A DNA stretch of 64,000 bases, from contig JANOQM010000058.1 in assembly GCA_031422295.1 (NCBI GenBank), positions 31,847 through 95,846 on the forward strand, given 5' to 3'. A program made the translations under genes and the position numbers. Shown here in pieces: positions 45,192 to 52,738 of the stretch. The first letter of the stretch is position 1, and each line of letters opens with the position of its first letter. Source of the stretch: JANOMH01 sp031422295. Its GTDB lineage: Bacteria > Pseudomonadota > Alphaproteobacteria > Rhodobacterales > Rhodobacteraceae. Under the pieces are notes generated by a model. It saw only the letters and a list, made by a program, of their open reading frames with translations. It searched no databases and had not been told where the DNA came from.

Positions 45192-46317
45192 TCCGATGTC
45201 ATTGCAAACCGGCTCTCAAACGATGCTCCAACCGGTCCCGTGCCCGTACAAATCCCTGCCTGCGACATCTTATTGGCGCCGCGCTGTTTCAACAGTGCCG
45301 CCCGCCGAAATCGACCCGGTGCTGCACCCGCGGTTTGCCATCAGTGCGACCGACAGGATGGCCACAGCAGGCAGCTGTTTTGCCCAACATATCGCGCGCT
45401 ATATGGTAAAAAGCGGGTTCAATTATTTTGTCACCGAGCCGGGCCATCCGCTGCTGGATGCAGACACCCTGCAGGCCTATAATTACGGCACGTTTTCCGC
45501 CCGCTACGGCAATATCTATACAGTGCGCCAGATGTTGCAGCTGCTGGAGCGCGCTTACGGCCTGCGCCAGCCGGTCGATGATATCTGGCCCACACAAGAC
45601 AAGGCCGGGACGGCACATTTTATCGACCCGTTCCGCCCCTTTGTGCAGGACGGCGGGTTTCTGACCTTGCCCGAATACCATGCTGACCGGGCCCAGCATT
45701 TTGCCGCCATCCGCCGGATTGTCGAAGACAGCGATGTATTTGTCTTTACCCTGGGGCTGACCGAGGCTTGGGAAAATGTCCAGGACGGCACCGTTTATGC
45801 GATTTGTCCGGGCTGCGGTGCGGGGGAACATCGCCCCGACCAGCACCGGTTTCACAATTTTAGCGTGACCGAAGTGACTGCTGATTTATGTGCCGCGATT
45901 GATTTCATGCGCGCCCGTAACCCTGCCTTGCGGATTTTGCTGACCGTGTCACCGGTGCCGCTGATTGCCACCTTTGAGGCGCAGCATGTGCTGGCGGCCA
46001 CGACCTATTCCAAATCAGTGCTGCGCGTTGCCGCCCAAATGGCCCGTGACCGCTATGATTTCGTCGATTACTTCCCATCCTTTGAAATCATCACATCTGG
46101 CTTTTCGCGCGGCGCCTATTACGCCCCCGACCTGCGCGATGTCGAAGAGGCGGGCGTGGCCCATGCGATGCGCTGTTTTTTCCGCAATTATCTGCAGCAA
46201 GCCCCCTCTGTGCCGCCGGCCGGACCTGTGCCCCCCCAAGGTGACGAACCGCCTGCGACTGTTTCCGCCCGGATCAACACGCTGGTCTGCGATGAAGAAC
46301 GGCTGGAGGATATCTGA
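45184..46317 (+). CDS. GSCFA-domain protein
   Basis: This 377-residue protein has the family-defining ATAGSCFAQHIARYMVKSG near residue 60. NYGTFSARYGNIYTVRQMLQ, FVFTLGLTEAWE and LRILLTVSPVPLIATFEAQH follow. GSCFA proteins belong to the SGNH superfamily and cluster with capsule and glycan genes; they are proposed acyl esterases or transferases. The Ser of GSCF and the His near the C-terminus would be catalytic. ATG at 45184 overlaps the upstream gene, and the stop overlaps the next ATG (TGATG). Confidence 0.85.
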   Translation: MVDPMSLQTGSQTMLQPVPCPYKSLPATSYWRRAVSTVPPAEIDPVLHPRFAISATDRMATAGSCFAQHIARYMVKSGFNYFVTEPGHPLLDADTLQAYNYGTFSARYGNIYTVRQMLQLLERAYGLRQPVDDIWPTQDKAGTAHFIDPFRPFVQDGGFLTLPEYHADRAQHFAAIRRIVEDSDVFVFTLGLTEAWENVQDGTVYAICPGCGAGEHRPDQHRFHNFSVTEVTADLCAAIDFMRARNPALRILLTVSPVPLIATFEAQHVLAATTYSKSVLRVAAQMARDRYDFVDYFPSFEIITSGFSRGAYYAPDLRDVEEAGVAHAMRCFFRNYLQQAPSVPPAGPVPPQGDEPPATVSARINTLVCDEERLEDI

Positions 46318-47804
46318 TGGCGATTGTGGCCACGAATGCTGCCCAGTTCGCGGCAAGTGGTCTGGGCGCAGAGGGGTGCGAGTTGCGCGATACTGTGCGG
46401 ATCATGGTGGCAGAGGGCGCCAGTTTTCACTGCGGCGAGAATACAATATTTGACAGCATCAGCATCTCGGTCAAGCCGGGGGGGCGTTTTTCCATCGGCA
46501 GCTGGTGCATCGTCAAAGGTGTCATGGTGGCCGAAGAGAACTCGGATATCATCATAGGTGACCGGCTGATCTGCAATATGTCTGTCGATATCCGGGCGGC
46601 CGAAGGCAAAGCGATCTACATTGGGCATAATTGTCTGTTTGCGAATCCGCGGGTCTATAATTCGGATTTCCATGGCATCTATAACATGCAGGACGGGACC
46701 CGGATCAATCCGGCGCGGGATATCCGGATCGGCGATCACGTCTGGCTGGGGATGAACAGTCTTGTTCTCAAGGGCAGTGAAATCGGCAATGGATCCATTG
46801 CCGGTGCAGGGGCTGTGGTTTCGGGGGTGCAGCCGCCCTATAGCATATTGGCCGGAAATCCCGCTGTTGTAAAAAAGAGAAATGTCACATGGACCAATCG
46901 TATCTTTCCGCAGATTGCCGTCAAACCAAAGCCGCCACTACCCGGACCGGCAGCAGCGGACCTTCCGGAACCGGCTGTTGCGGCCCTGCCCGATCTGGTG
47001 CCCCGGGACGTGCCGCCGGCGATGTCCGAAACGAGCATCGTCATGACATCTGATCCGGTCATTTCCGCCGCATCATCGGCCGCATCGTCGGCCTCGGCCC
47101 CGTCGCCCGCTGCAGCCCCCACCGTACCGCCACAGGACGCCCGGCAACAGCTTATGGACCGCATCACCGCGATGCGCCGGGACGCCCGCGCCCTGATGGA
47201 GGATTGCGTCAGCTTTGGTCGGGGCGATCCGCAGAAATTCATCGATATGGGTATCCCGCAGTCACAACTGTTCATGGCCGAACTGCTGCCCTTTATTCAC
47301 AACGCCTATATGGCCGCCCCGACCAATGCCGAAAAGACCGTGCTGGATATCGGGCCGCAGTCCTTTGGCGGCACCAAGCTGCTGTATGACATCCATAACG
47401 CGGGCACGCATAACAAGCTCAAGCTGCAGATCACCGCTGTTGATATCGTCAACAATTTCGAAATGCTGCAAAAGCTGATGATCCCAGAGGTCGAGTTTCT
47501 GATCCAGGACATCTTTTCGATTCAGGACCGGCAGTGGGATTTCGTAATCTGTTCCCATGTGATCGAACATGTTCCTGACCCCTTGCCGTTTTTGGCCCGC
47601 TGTCAGGCACTGGCCCGCGATTTTGTGCTGGTGGCCTGCCCGTGGAAGGAATTTCCGATCACCACAAAGGGCCATGTCAACACTATCGACAACGCCCTGG
47701 TCAAGGCTGCGGGGGGCCAGGATCTGACGATCTATCGCAATTACATGTGGGGCAAAAAGCGCGAGGTCTGTATTTTCAAGCTGCCGGGGAAGGCCTTGCG
47801 CTGA
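46317..47804 (+). CDS. Acyltransferase-methyltransferase fusion protein
   Basis: This 495-residue two-domain protein has a left-handed beta-helix acyltransferase at residues about 30-190. It includes KPGGRFSIGSWCIVKGVMVA, IRIGDHVWLGMNSLVLKG, NGSIAGAGAVVSGVQPPYSI and LAGNPAVVKKR. After a Pro/Ala linker of about 80 residues comes a class I methyltransferase domain at about 340-490 (EKTVLDIGPQSFGGTKLLYD, VEFLIQDIFSIQDRQWDFVI, CSHVIEHVPDPLPFLARC). It could both acylate and methylate capsule sugars, or cap a chain. It is the last gene of the capsule export run and shares a TGATG junction with the GSCFA gene. Confidence 0.85.
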   Translation: MAIVATNAAQFAASGLGAEGCELRDTVRIMVAEGASFHCGENTIFDSISISVKPGGRFSIGSWCIVKGVMVAEENSDIIIGDRLICNMSVDIRAAEGKAIYIGHNCLFANPRVYNSDFHGIYNMQDGTRINPARDIRIGDHVWLGMNSLVLKGSEIGNGSIAGAGAVVSGVQPPYSILAGNPAVVKKRNVTWTNRIFPQIAVKPKPPLPGPAAADLPEPAVAALPDLVPRDVPPAMSETSIVMTSDPVISAASSAASSASAPSPAAAPTVPPQDARQQLMDRITAMRRDARALMEDCVSFGRGDPQKFIDMGIPQSQLFMAELLPFIHNAYMAAPTNAEKTVLDIGPQSFGGTKLLYDIHNAGTHNKLKLQITAVDIVNNFEMLQKLMIPEVEFLIQDIFSIQDRQWDFVICSHVIEHVPDPLPFLARCQALARDFVLVACPWKEFPITTKGHVNTIDNALVKAAGGQDLTIYRNYMWGKKREVCIFKLPGKALR

Positions 47805-47838
47805 CCAAGGATCGGCGTGTTTTGGCCTTGTTTGTGTC

Positions 47839-50800
47839 TTATCGCCCCGCAAACAAGGTGTTTTGCAGATCCGGCCAGTCCTGCGCCCGTGCCAGCGCCC
47901 GGGCGGCCTGTTGCATCGCGGGCAACTGGCCTGCGTCCTTGCGCGCCAGCACCTGGCGCAGGGCGGTGCCCAGCGTCGCCCCATCCGGCCCGTTATCTGG
48001 CCCGTTATCCGGCCCGCCATACAGCACCCCCGCATCCGTTCCCGCCAGCACATCCCGGGTCATCCCCACCTCGGGGATAACCACCGGCACGCCAAATGAC
48101 AGCGCCAGCAGCAGCGAGCCCGAGGTCAGGATATTGCGGTATGGATAGACCGCGACATCGGCGGCGTGAAAGAACAGCTGCATTTCGGTATCTTCGATGA
48201 ACCGGCCCGACATATCGATCCGGGCCCGTTCCGCGGCGGACAGGGCCGTGGGCAGCGTGGCCACGATATCGGCCTTCATCTCGCCCGCAATCAGCAGGCG
48301 GGCACGGGGCCGTTCAGTCAGCAGAATGCGGAATTCCGCGATCAGGGTTTCGACGCCCTTATAGGGCCGGACTTGCCCCGAAAACAGGATCACATCTTCG
48401 TTTGGGGCAATCCCGAGCGTGCGCCGGGCCACATCGCGGCTGATGAAATCAGGATAGACCCCGCCGTAATGGCCATGCCGCGACACCACGATCCGGGCCG
48501 GGTCCAGCGCAAAGGACGCGGTGATATCGGCCACCGAGGCGGCAGAATGCAGATGCAGCACATCGGCCAACCCGACGATCCGCCGCGACATCTCCCGTTC
48601 CAGTTCGGCAAACGGGCTGTCATGCGACAGGGTATTGTGGATGGTCCAGACCAGATGCCCGCCCTTGGCCTTGAAGGCGGCCAGTTTGGTCAGAAAATCA
48701 TCGGTATAGCGGCGCGCCACATCCGCTTTGGTCACATCACGCAGCAGGAAATTCAGCCAGTGCAGGTGAAAGCTGATCAGGCCGGGGTCGCCTTTATGTG
48801 CAAGGGTCTGATCCAGCATTGCCGTGGCGGCCTCGATGGTACCGGCACAGAATTCGATCTGCCGGGCGGCCTTGCCATAAAGCAGTTTCTGATAGGGGTT
48901 AGAGCGGGAATAATCGGGCCAGAACAGCACCATCCGCTTGCCCGGTTTACGCCGGTAGGTGATCTTGCGGGGTTGGGCCGGATCGGGCACATGCACGTCC
49001 CAGAACGGCGCGAGGCCCTGACGGGCGAGGGCCTCGCGCTGGACATGGTGGGTATTGCCGGTCTGCGCCCCCTCGTTCACAAGGCTGGTGTTTTCGCCAT
49101 GCCAGCGGCGCTGATACAGCTTTTTGTCCAGATGGTGAAAGCTGCCCGTCTCGGCCAGTTTCAGGAACATGTCGTAATCCACCGCATTGGCGATGTCCTG
49201 GCGGAAATGGCTGGTCCGGTCCCAGGCCTGTTTGCGGAACATCCGGAAATGATGCGCGATCGAGGTGACCATCATCTTTTCGCGTGACCATTTGGGCCAG
49301 TTATATTCGTCCTGCACATAGGCACCGGCCGCATCGATCCGTTCGCAGGCGCTGTAGACGCAGGCAGTTTCGGGATGGTCGTCCAGATATTCGGCCAGTT
49401 GCCGCACTGCCCCCGGTTTCAGCAGGTCATCGGAATCCAGCTGGCCGATATACAGCCCGCGCGCCATTTCGATCGCCCGGTTCGAGGCATAGCCGATCCC
49501 GCCATTGGGGTTGGACACCACCCGCACCCGGGCGTCCGCGCCATAGTGCCGGTCCAGCAGCGCCAGCGTGTCATCGCTTGACCCGTCATCGGCGATACAG
49601 ACCTCAAGGTCCTGCAGATCCTGTGACAGCACACTATCAATCGCATCCAGAATGTAGTTTTGCGCATTATAGACCGGGATGTAGATGCTGACCTTGGGAT
49701 GGGTATAGATCCCGTCCTTCTTGCGGTCCCAGTGATTGGGGCACAGGGCCACAAACAGCGCCTGATCGGCACTGGCCTGATCGACACTGGCCTGATCTGT
49801 TATGGCTTCGGTATCAGGGACCGCATCCGGGATCAGGGTCGTCACTTGCAAAGGTTCAAAATAGGCCCCGGCATTATAGCACCGGAATGCCAGTTCGCGG
49901 GCCGCCTGATGCAGGGTCTTGAACCGCCCGTCCAGCAGATCCACCCGCCCCGGCAAGGTGACATGTTGCAGCAAGGTGGGTGGCAGGGCCATGTTCAGCC
50001 CGCGCATATCGCGGAACGGATAGCGTGAATTGATTTTCTTTTGCGCCTGCCGGGTGCTGAACGCGGTGACCATTGTCCCCGTATCAGTGTCTATAGCGGG
50101 GATCAGCGGCTGCACCAGCCTGTCACTGATCCGGCCCAGATGATCGGCCCGGCTGAGCGCTGTTTCATCCAGACGCACGGCCCCGCTGATGAAAAACACC
50201 AGATCGACGCCCGCATCCTGCCCGGTGATCCGGGCCAGATGTCCGGCCCCCTCGGGGCTGAGCAAAGTGCAGCCAAACTGTGCGGCCTGCAGGTCGCGCC
50301 GTTCGTTCGTTGCAGTTCTGTTGGCCGCAGAACTGGCCCCGGCATTGGCCCCGGCACTGGCATGGGCACTGGCCCCGGCACTGGCATGGGCTCCAAAAAC
50401 CGCCAACCGGATCTGTCCGGCAAAATCCTGCGCCTGCAGATCCTGCACCAATGCGGCGGCGGCGGCAGCCGAGGCAGGGCTGTGGATGATCACGATGGTG
50501 CGGTTTTGGGCGCTTTGGTCGGTCGCAAAGGCTGCGGCGGCCTGGTATAAAAACTGCGTCGTATTGCCTGCCCCCGGATGCCGGGGCAGCACCAGACCGG
50601 TCGGAAATGGCGACGGATGGGTTTTGCTGATATCCAGCGCGCGCAACGGCAGATGCAACCGTGGGTCGGTGCTGCCCAGAAAATCAGCGGGGATATTGAT
50701 TTTAGGAGGGGATTTATCGGCCTTGCTTTGACCCGCCTGCAGATGCCGCAGCAGGCCGATCTGCGTGGCATAGATCTGCGCGATCCCGGAGCTCAGCGCG

Positions 50801-51009
50801 GGGGTATATTTCACCGCTTCAAACAGCAGATCGGCCTGTTCGAAATCGCCCGCCCGGGCGTGTTCCAATGCGGCAAGCAGCCGGGCCCAGACATTGCGGG
50901 GGTCTTGGCCCAGATGATCCTGGCCCGCATGATCCTGGCCCGCATGATCCTGGGCCCCCTGACCCTGGGGCGCGTCTTTAGCAACAGTCATACTCTTCAT
51001 ATCCGACAT
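47839..51009 (-). CDS. Large bifunctional glycosyltransferase with GAG-synthase-like GT2 domain
   Basis: This protein has 1056 residues. Residues 1-120 are helical with an Asp-His-Ala-Gly-Gln repeat, and 125-400 form an unassigned alpha/beta region. A GT2 domain at about 435-690 has VSIYIPVYNAQNYILDAIDS, EVCIADDGSSDDTL, GLYIGQLDSDDLLKPGAV (DSD), NWPKWSREKMMVTSIAHHFR and NAVDYDMFLKLAETGSF. That combination recalls the second, glucuronyltransferase domain of PmHAS, PmCS and KfoC. Residues about 700-1050 are a GT4-like GT-B domain (VWTIHNTLSHDSPFAELERE, VSRHGHYGGVYPDFI, VILFSGQVRPYKGVETLIAE). It may add glucuronate and a second sugar alternately. ATG at 51009 (MSDMKSM) is chosen over an extension that is not conserved. 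Several short tandem repeats lie in the coding region. Confidence 0.75.
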   Translation of the reverse strand: MSDMKSMTVAKDAPQGQGAQDHAGQDHAGQDHLGQDPRNVWARLLAALEHARAGDFEQADLLFEAVKYTPALSSGIAQIYATQIGLLRHLQAGQSKADKSPPKINIPADFLGSTDPRLHLPLRALDISKTHPSPFPTGLVLPRHPGAGNTTQFLYQAAAAFATDQSAQNRTIVIIHSPASAAAAAALVQDLQAQDFAGQIRLAVFGAHASAGASAHASAGANAGASSAANRTATNERRDLQAAQFGCTLLSPEGAGHLARITGQDAGVDLVFFISGAVRLDETALSRADHLGRISDRLVQPLIPAIDTDTGTMVTAFSTRQAQKKINSRYPFRDMRGLNMALPPTLLQHVTLPGRVDLLDGRFKTLHQAARELAFRCYNAGAYFEPLQVTTLIPDAVPDTEAITDQASVDQASADQALFVALCPNHWDRKKDGIYTHPKVSIYIPVYNAQNYILDAIDSVLSQDLQDLEVCIADDGSSDDTLALLDRHYGADARVRVVSNPNGGIGYASNRAIEMARGLYIGQLDSDDLLKPGAVRQLAEYLDDHPETACVYSACERIDAAGAYVQDEYNWPKWSREKMMVTSIAHHFRMFRKQAWDRTSHFRQDIANAVDYDMFLKLAETGSFHHLDKKLYQRRWHGENTSLVNEGAQTGNTHHVQREALARQGLAPFWDVHVPDPAQPRKITYRRKPGKRMVLFWPDYSRSNPYQKLLYGKAARQIEFCAGTIEAATAMLDQTLAHKGDPGLISFHLHWLNFLLRDVTKADVARRYTDDFLTKLAAFKAKGGHLVWTIHNTLSHDSPFAELEREMSRRIVGLADVLHLHSAASVADITASFALDPARIVVSRHGHYGGVYPDFISRDVARRTLGIAPNEDVILFSGQVRPYKGVETLIAEFRILLTERPRARLLIAGEMKADIVATLPTALSAAERARIDMSGRFIEDTEMQLFFHAADVAVYPYRNILTSGSLLLALSFGVPVVIPEVGMTRDVLAGTDAGVLYGGPDNGPDNGPDGATLGTALRQVLARKDAGQLPAMQQAARALARAQDWPDLQNTLFAGR
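49762..49797. repeat. 15-bp in-frame repeat in the large glycosyltransferase
   Basis: Units of CCTGATCGGCACTGG type at about 49768-49797 encode an Asp-Gln-Ala-Ser/Val repeat preceding the GT2 domain. Confidence 0.65.
50319..50395. repeat. Tandem repeat cluster encoding an Ala/Gly/Ser linker
   Basis: Repeated GGCCCCGGCACTGGC and ATGGGCACTGGC units encode a low-complexity HASAGASAHASAGANAG stretch in the large glycosyltransferase. Confidence 0.75.
50906..50950. repeat. 15-bp repeat, three copies, near the glycosyltransferase N-terminus
   Basis: TGGCCCGCATGATCC-type units encode the Gln-Asp-His-Ala-Gly repeat on the minus strand (residues about 20-34). Confidence 0.8.
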
Positions 51010-51135
51010 TCTATGGATCGGCCTTTTTACAGTATCAGGGGGATTGGTCCATCTTGAACATGTGGCATACGCTACGGGGACGGGGCCTGATGGCGCAAAC
51101 ACTGCAACCAGACGTTGATCTTGATGTATCGCCCT

Positions 51136-51939
51136 TCAATATACCGCCCGAAACCGGTTGACCAGATGGGCGCACAGGCAACGCGCCGCCTGCCAGCGTG
51201 ACAACCCTTCAACCTGCCGGTACAGGATCCATGTGCCGCTGACCCGCCGCCACGGCCCGGCCGACAGCGATCCGGGGCGGCGGCGATGCACGCTGAGCGC
51301 GTCGGGCAAGCCATGCGCCAGCGGGGTCAGCCGCAACAGCCGCAGCCACAGCCCGTAATCCTGCCGCAAGCGCAGATCGGGCATTGCGACCTTGCCCAAT
51401 GCCGCGCTGTCATAGATCACCGTGCCGCAACCGATGCTGTTGCCGCGCAACAGGCCCGCATAGCTGACCGTGGCCGGAATATTGACCAGCCGCTGCCGTC
51501 CGGCCGCCTCGCGCAGATAGGCGGTATAGCTGAACACCGCCCCGGTGCGGGCCATAAAGGCCAGTTGCCGGTCCAGTTTTTCCGCCAACCAGAGATCATC
51601 GGCATCCAGAAACGCGATATACCGTCCACGCGCCTGTGCCAGTCCTGCATTGCGCGCCCGCGCCGCCCCGCCATTGACCGGCAGCGCAATGACCCGGATC
51701 CGCGCATCAGCGGTTGCAAGCGCGCGCGCCGCATCAAGGGTCGCATCGCCCGAGCCATCCTCGATGATCAGCAATTCCCAGTCGCTCCGGGTTTGGGCCA
51801 GCACCGAGGCCACACTTTCGGGCAGGGTGGTGGCCGCCCGGTAGGCGGGCATCAGGATTGACACAGCGGGGGTATTTGCAGGGGTAATTTCGGGGATCAA
51901 TAGGTGATGTCCGATCCGGCAATCGTGCGTTTGGTACAT
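51136..51939 (-). CDS. Family 2 glycosyltransferase
   Basis: This GT-A enzyme of up to 267 residues begins VSILMPAYRAATTLPESVAS. IIEDGSGDATLDAARAL, GGAARARNAGLAQARGRYIA and FLDADDLWLAEKLDRQL (DAD metal site) follow. The WfgS/TuaG-like layout suggests transfer of one hexose, uronic acid or amino sugar onto a lipid carrier. The ATG at 51939 overlaps the upstream gene by 43 bases; a TTG at 51900 that shares a TTGA junction with the upstream stop is an attractive alternative and would remove 13 residues without loss of the fold. It is in the leftward operon 52502 to 47839. Confidence 0.85.
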   Translation of the reverse strand: MYQTHDCRIGHHLLIPEITPANTPAVSILMPAYRAATTLPESVASVLAQTRSDWELLIIEDGSGDATLDAARALATADARIRVIALPVNGGAARARNAGLAQARGRYIAFLDADDLWLAEKLDRQLAFMARTGAVFSYTAYLREAAGRQRLVNIPATVSYAGLLRGNSIGCGTVIYDSAALGKVAMPDLRLRQDYGLWLRLLRLTPLAHGLPDALSVHRRRPGSLSAGPWRRVSGTWILYRQVEGLSRWQAARCLCAHLVNRFRAVY

Positions 51940-52502
51940 AGCTCGACCATCAGATCCTGGGTCCAGACCGGCCAGCTTTGCGGGGTCAGATGAAACTCGG
52001 CCATCCGCCCGACGGTCTGGCGGGGCTGCACCATCCGTTCGACCACATGATAGGCCGCCCGGTCGACATAATCATCAAACAGGACTGTGACCGGGCGGGT
52101 GATATGCAGACAGGCTGCAACCAGACAGGCCGCCCGGAACCGCCCGTCGATCAGGATCAGGTCGGGATGCCGGAAAAACGGCGCAGACCAGATCTGCAGC
52201 GGGTAGTGATGGTATTTATGCCAGTGGCTGTCATCCACAGGCCGACCCCAGCGCCCGGTTGGTCCGATATCGGCATAATGGATGATCGCCGGTGATGGCA
52301 GGTCTGCCAGATCAATCCGGGTCTGCAGCGCAATCGCCCAGTCCCGGTCGCTTTCGACACTGAAGATCAGTTTGCCCGGCAGGCCGGCGCCCAGCAGCGT
52401 CGATCCGCCCGATCCATATTCCAGAATGACCCGCGCCGCTGCATAGCGGGCGCGCACAAGATCGGCGACCTCCGGGGGAAAGGACAGTTTGAATGCAGTC
52501 AT
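51897..52502 (-). CDS. SAM-methyltransferase-fold protein
   Basis: This 201-residue protein has the Rossmann start VILEYGSGGSTLLGAGLPG, the SAM-loop equivalent. LIFSVESDRDWAIALQTRID and DLILIDGRFRAACLVAACLH (acidic loop and helix) follow. Proteins of this type are common in roseobacter polysaccharide regions but have no tested function; methylation of a sugar is a reasonable guess. GTG at 52505 immediately precedes the ATG at 52502; ATG is used. It is the first gene of the leftward glycosyltransferase operon. Confidence 0.65.
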   Translation of the reverse strand: MTAFKLSFPPEVADLVRARYAAARVILEYGSGGSTLLGAGLPGKLIFSVESDRDWAIALQTRIDLADLPSPAIIHYADIGPTGRWGRPVDDSHWHKYHHYPLQIWSAPFFRHPDLILIDGRFRAACLVAACLHITRPVTVLFDDYVDRAAYHVVERMVQPRQTVGRMAEFHLTPQSWPVWTQDLMVELCTKRTIAGSDITY

Positions 52503-52738
52503 CACATCGCCATCAGGGTCAGGCCGGTATCAGCGGCAGATTGCACTGGCCTATACGCTGCGCCCGGTGTTGTGTCTATTGACCCGGCCAGTCTGTCTAT
52601 TGACCCGGCCAGCCTGTCTGTTGACCCGGCCAGCCTGTCTGTCGATCCGATATCACTTCTGGTGCAGCCAGCACGGCCCTGCTAGGAGAACCCGTAGTTT
52701 ATTCCTGACACCACAGATGGCGCGTGTAGTTTGCGTTA
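52503..52738. promoter_or_regulatory. Divergent promoter region with 21-bp tandem repeats
   Basis: This 236-bp spacer is flanked by a leftward and a rightward gene. At 52573-52648 three full 21-bp units (TGTCTATTGACCCGGCCAGT type) and a partial fourth lie head to tail. Each carries a TTGAC element that looks like a -35 box, so repeat number could influence promoter strength or regulator binding. Confidence 0.5.
52573..52648 (+). repeat. 21-bp tandem repeat in a divergent promoter region
   Basis: Units lie at 52573-52593, 52594-52614 and 52615-52635, with a partial unit to 52648. They differ at only one or two positions, so duplication is recent. Confidence 0.9.
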
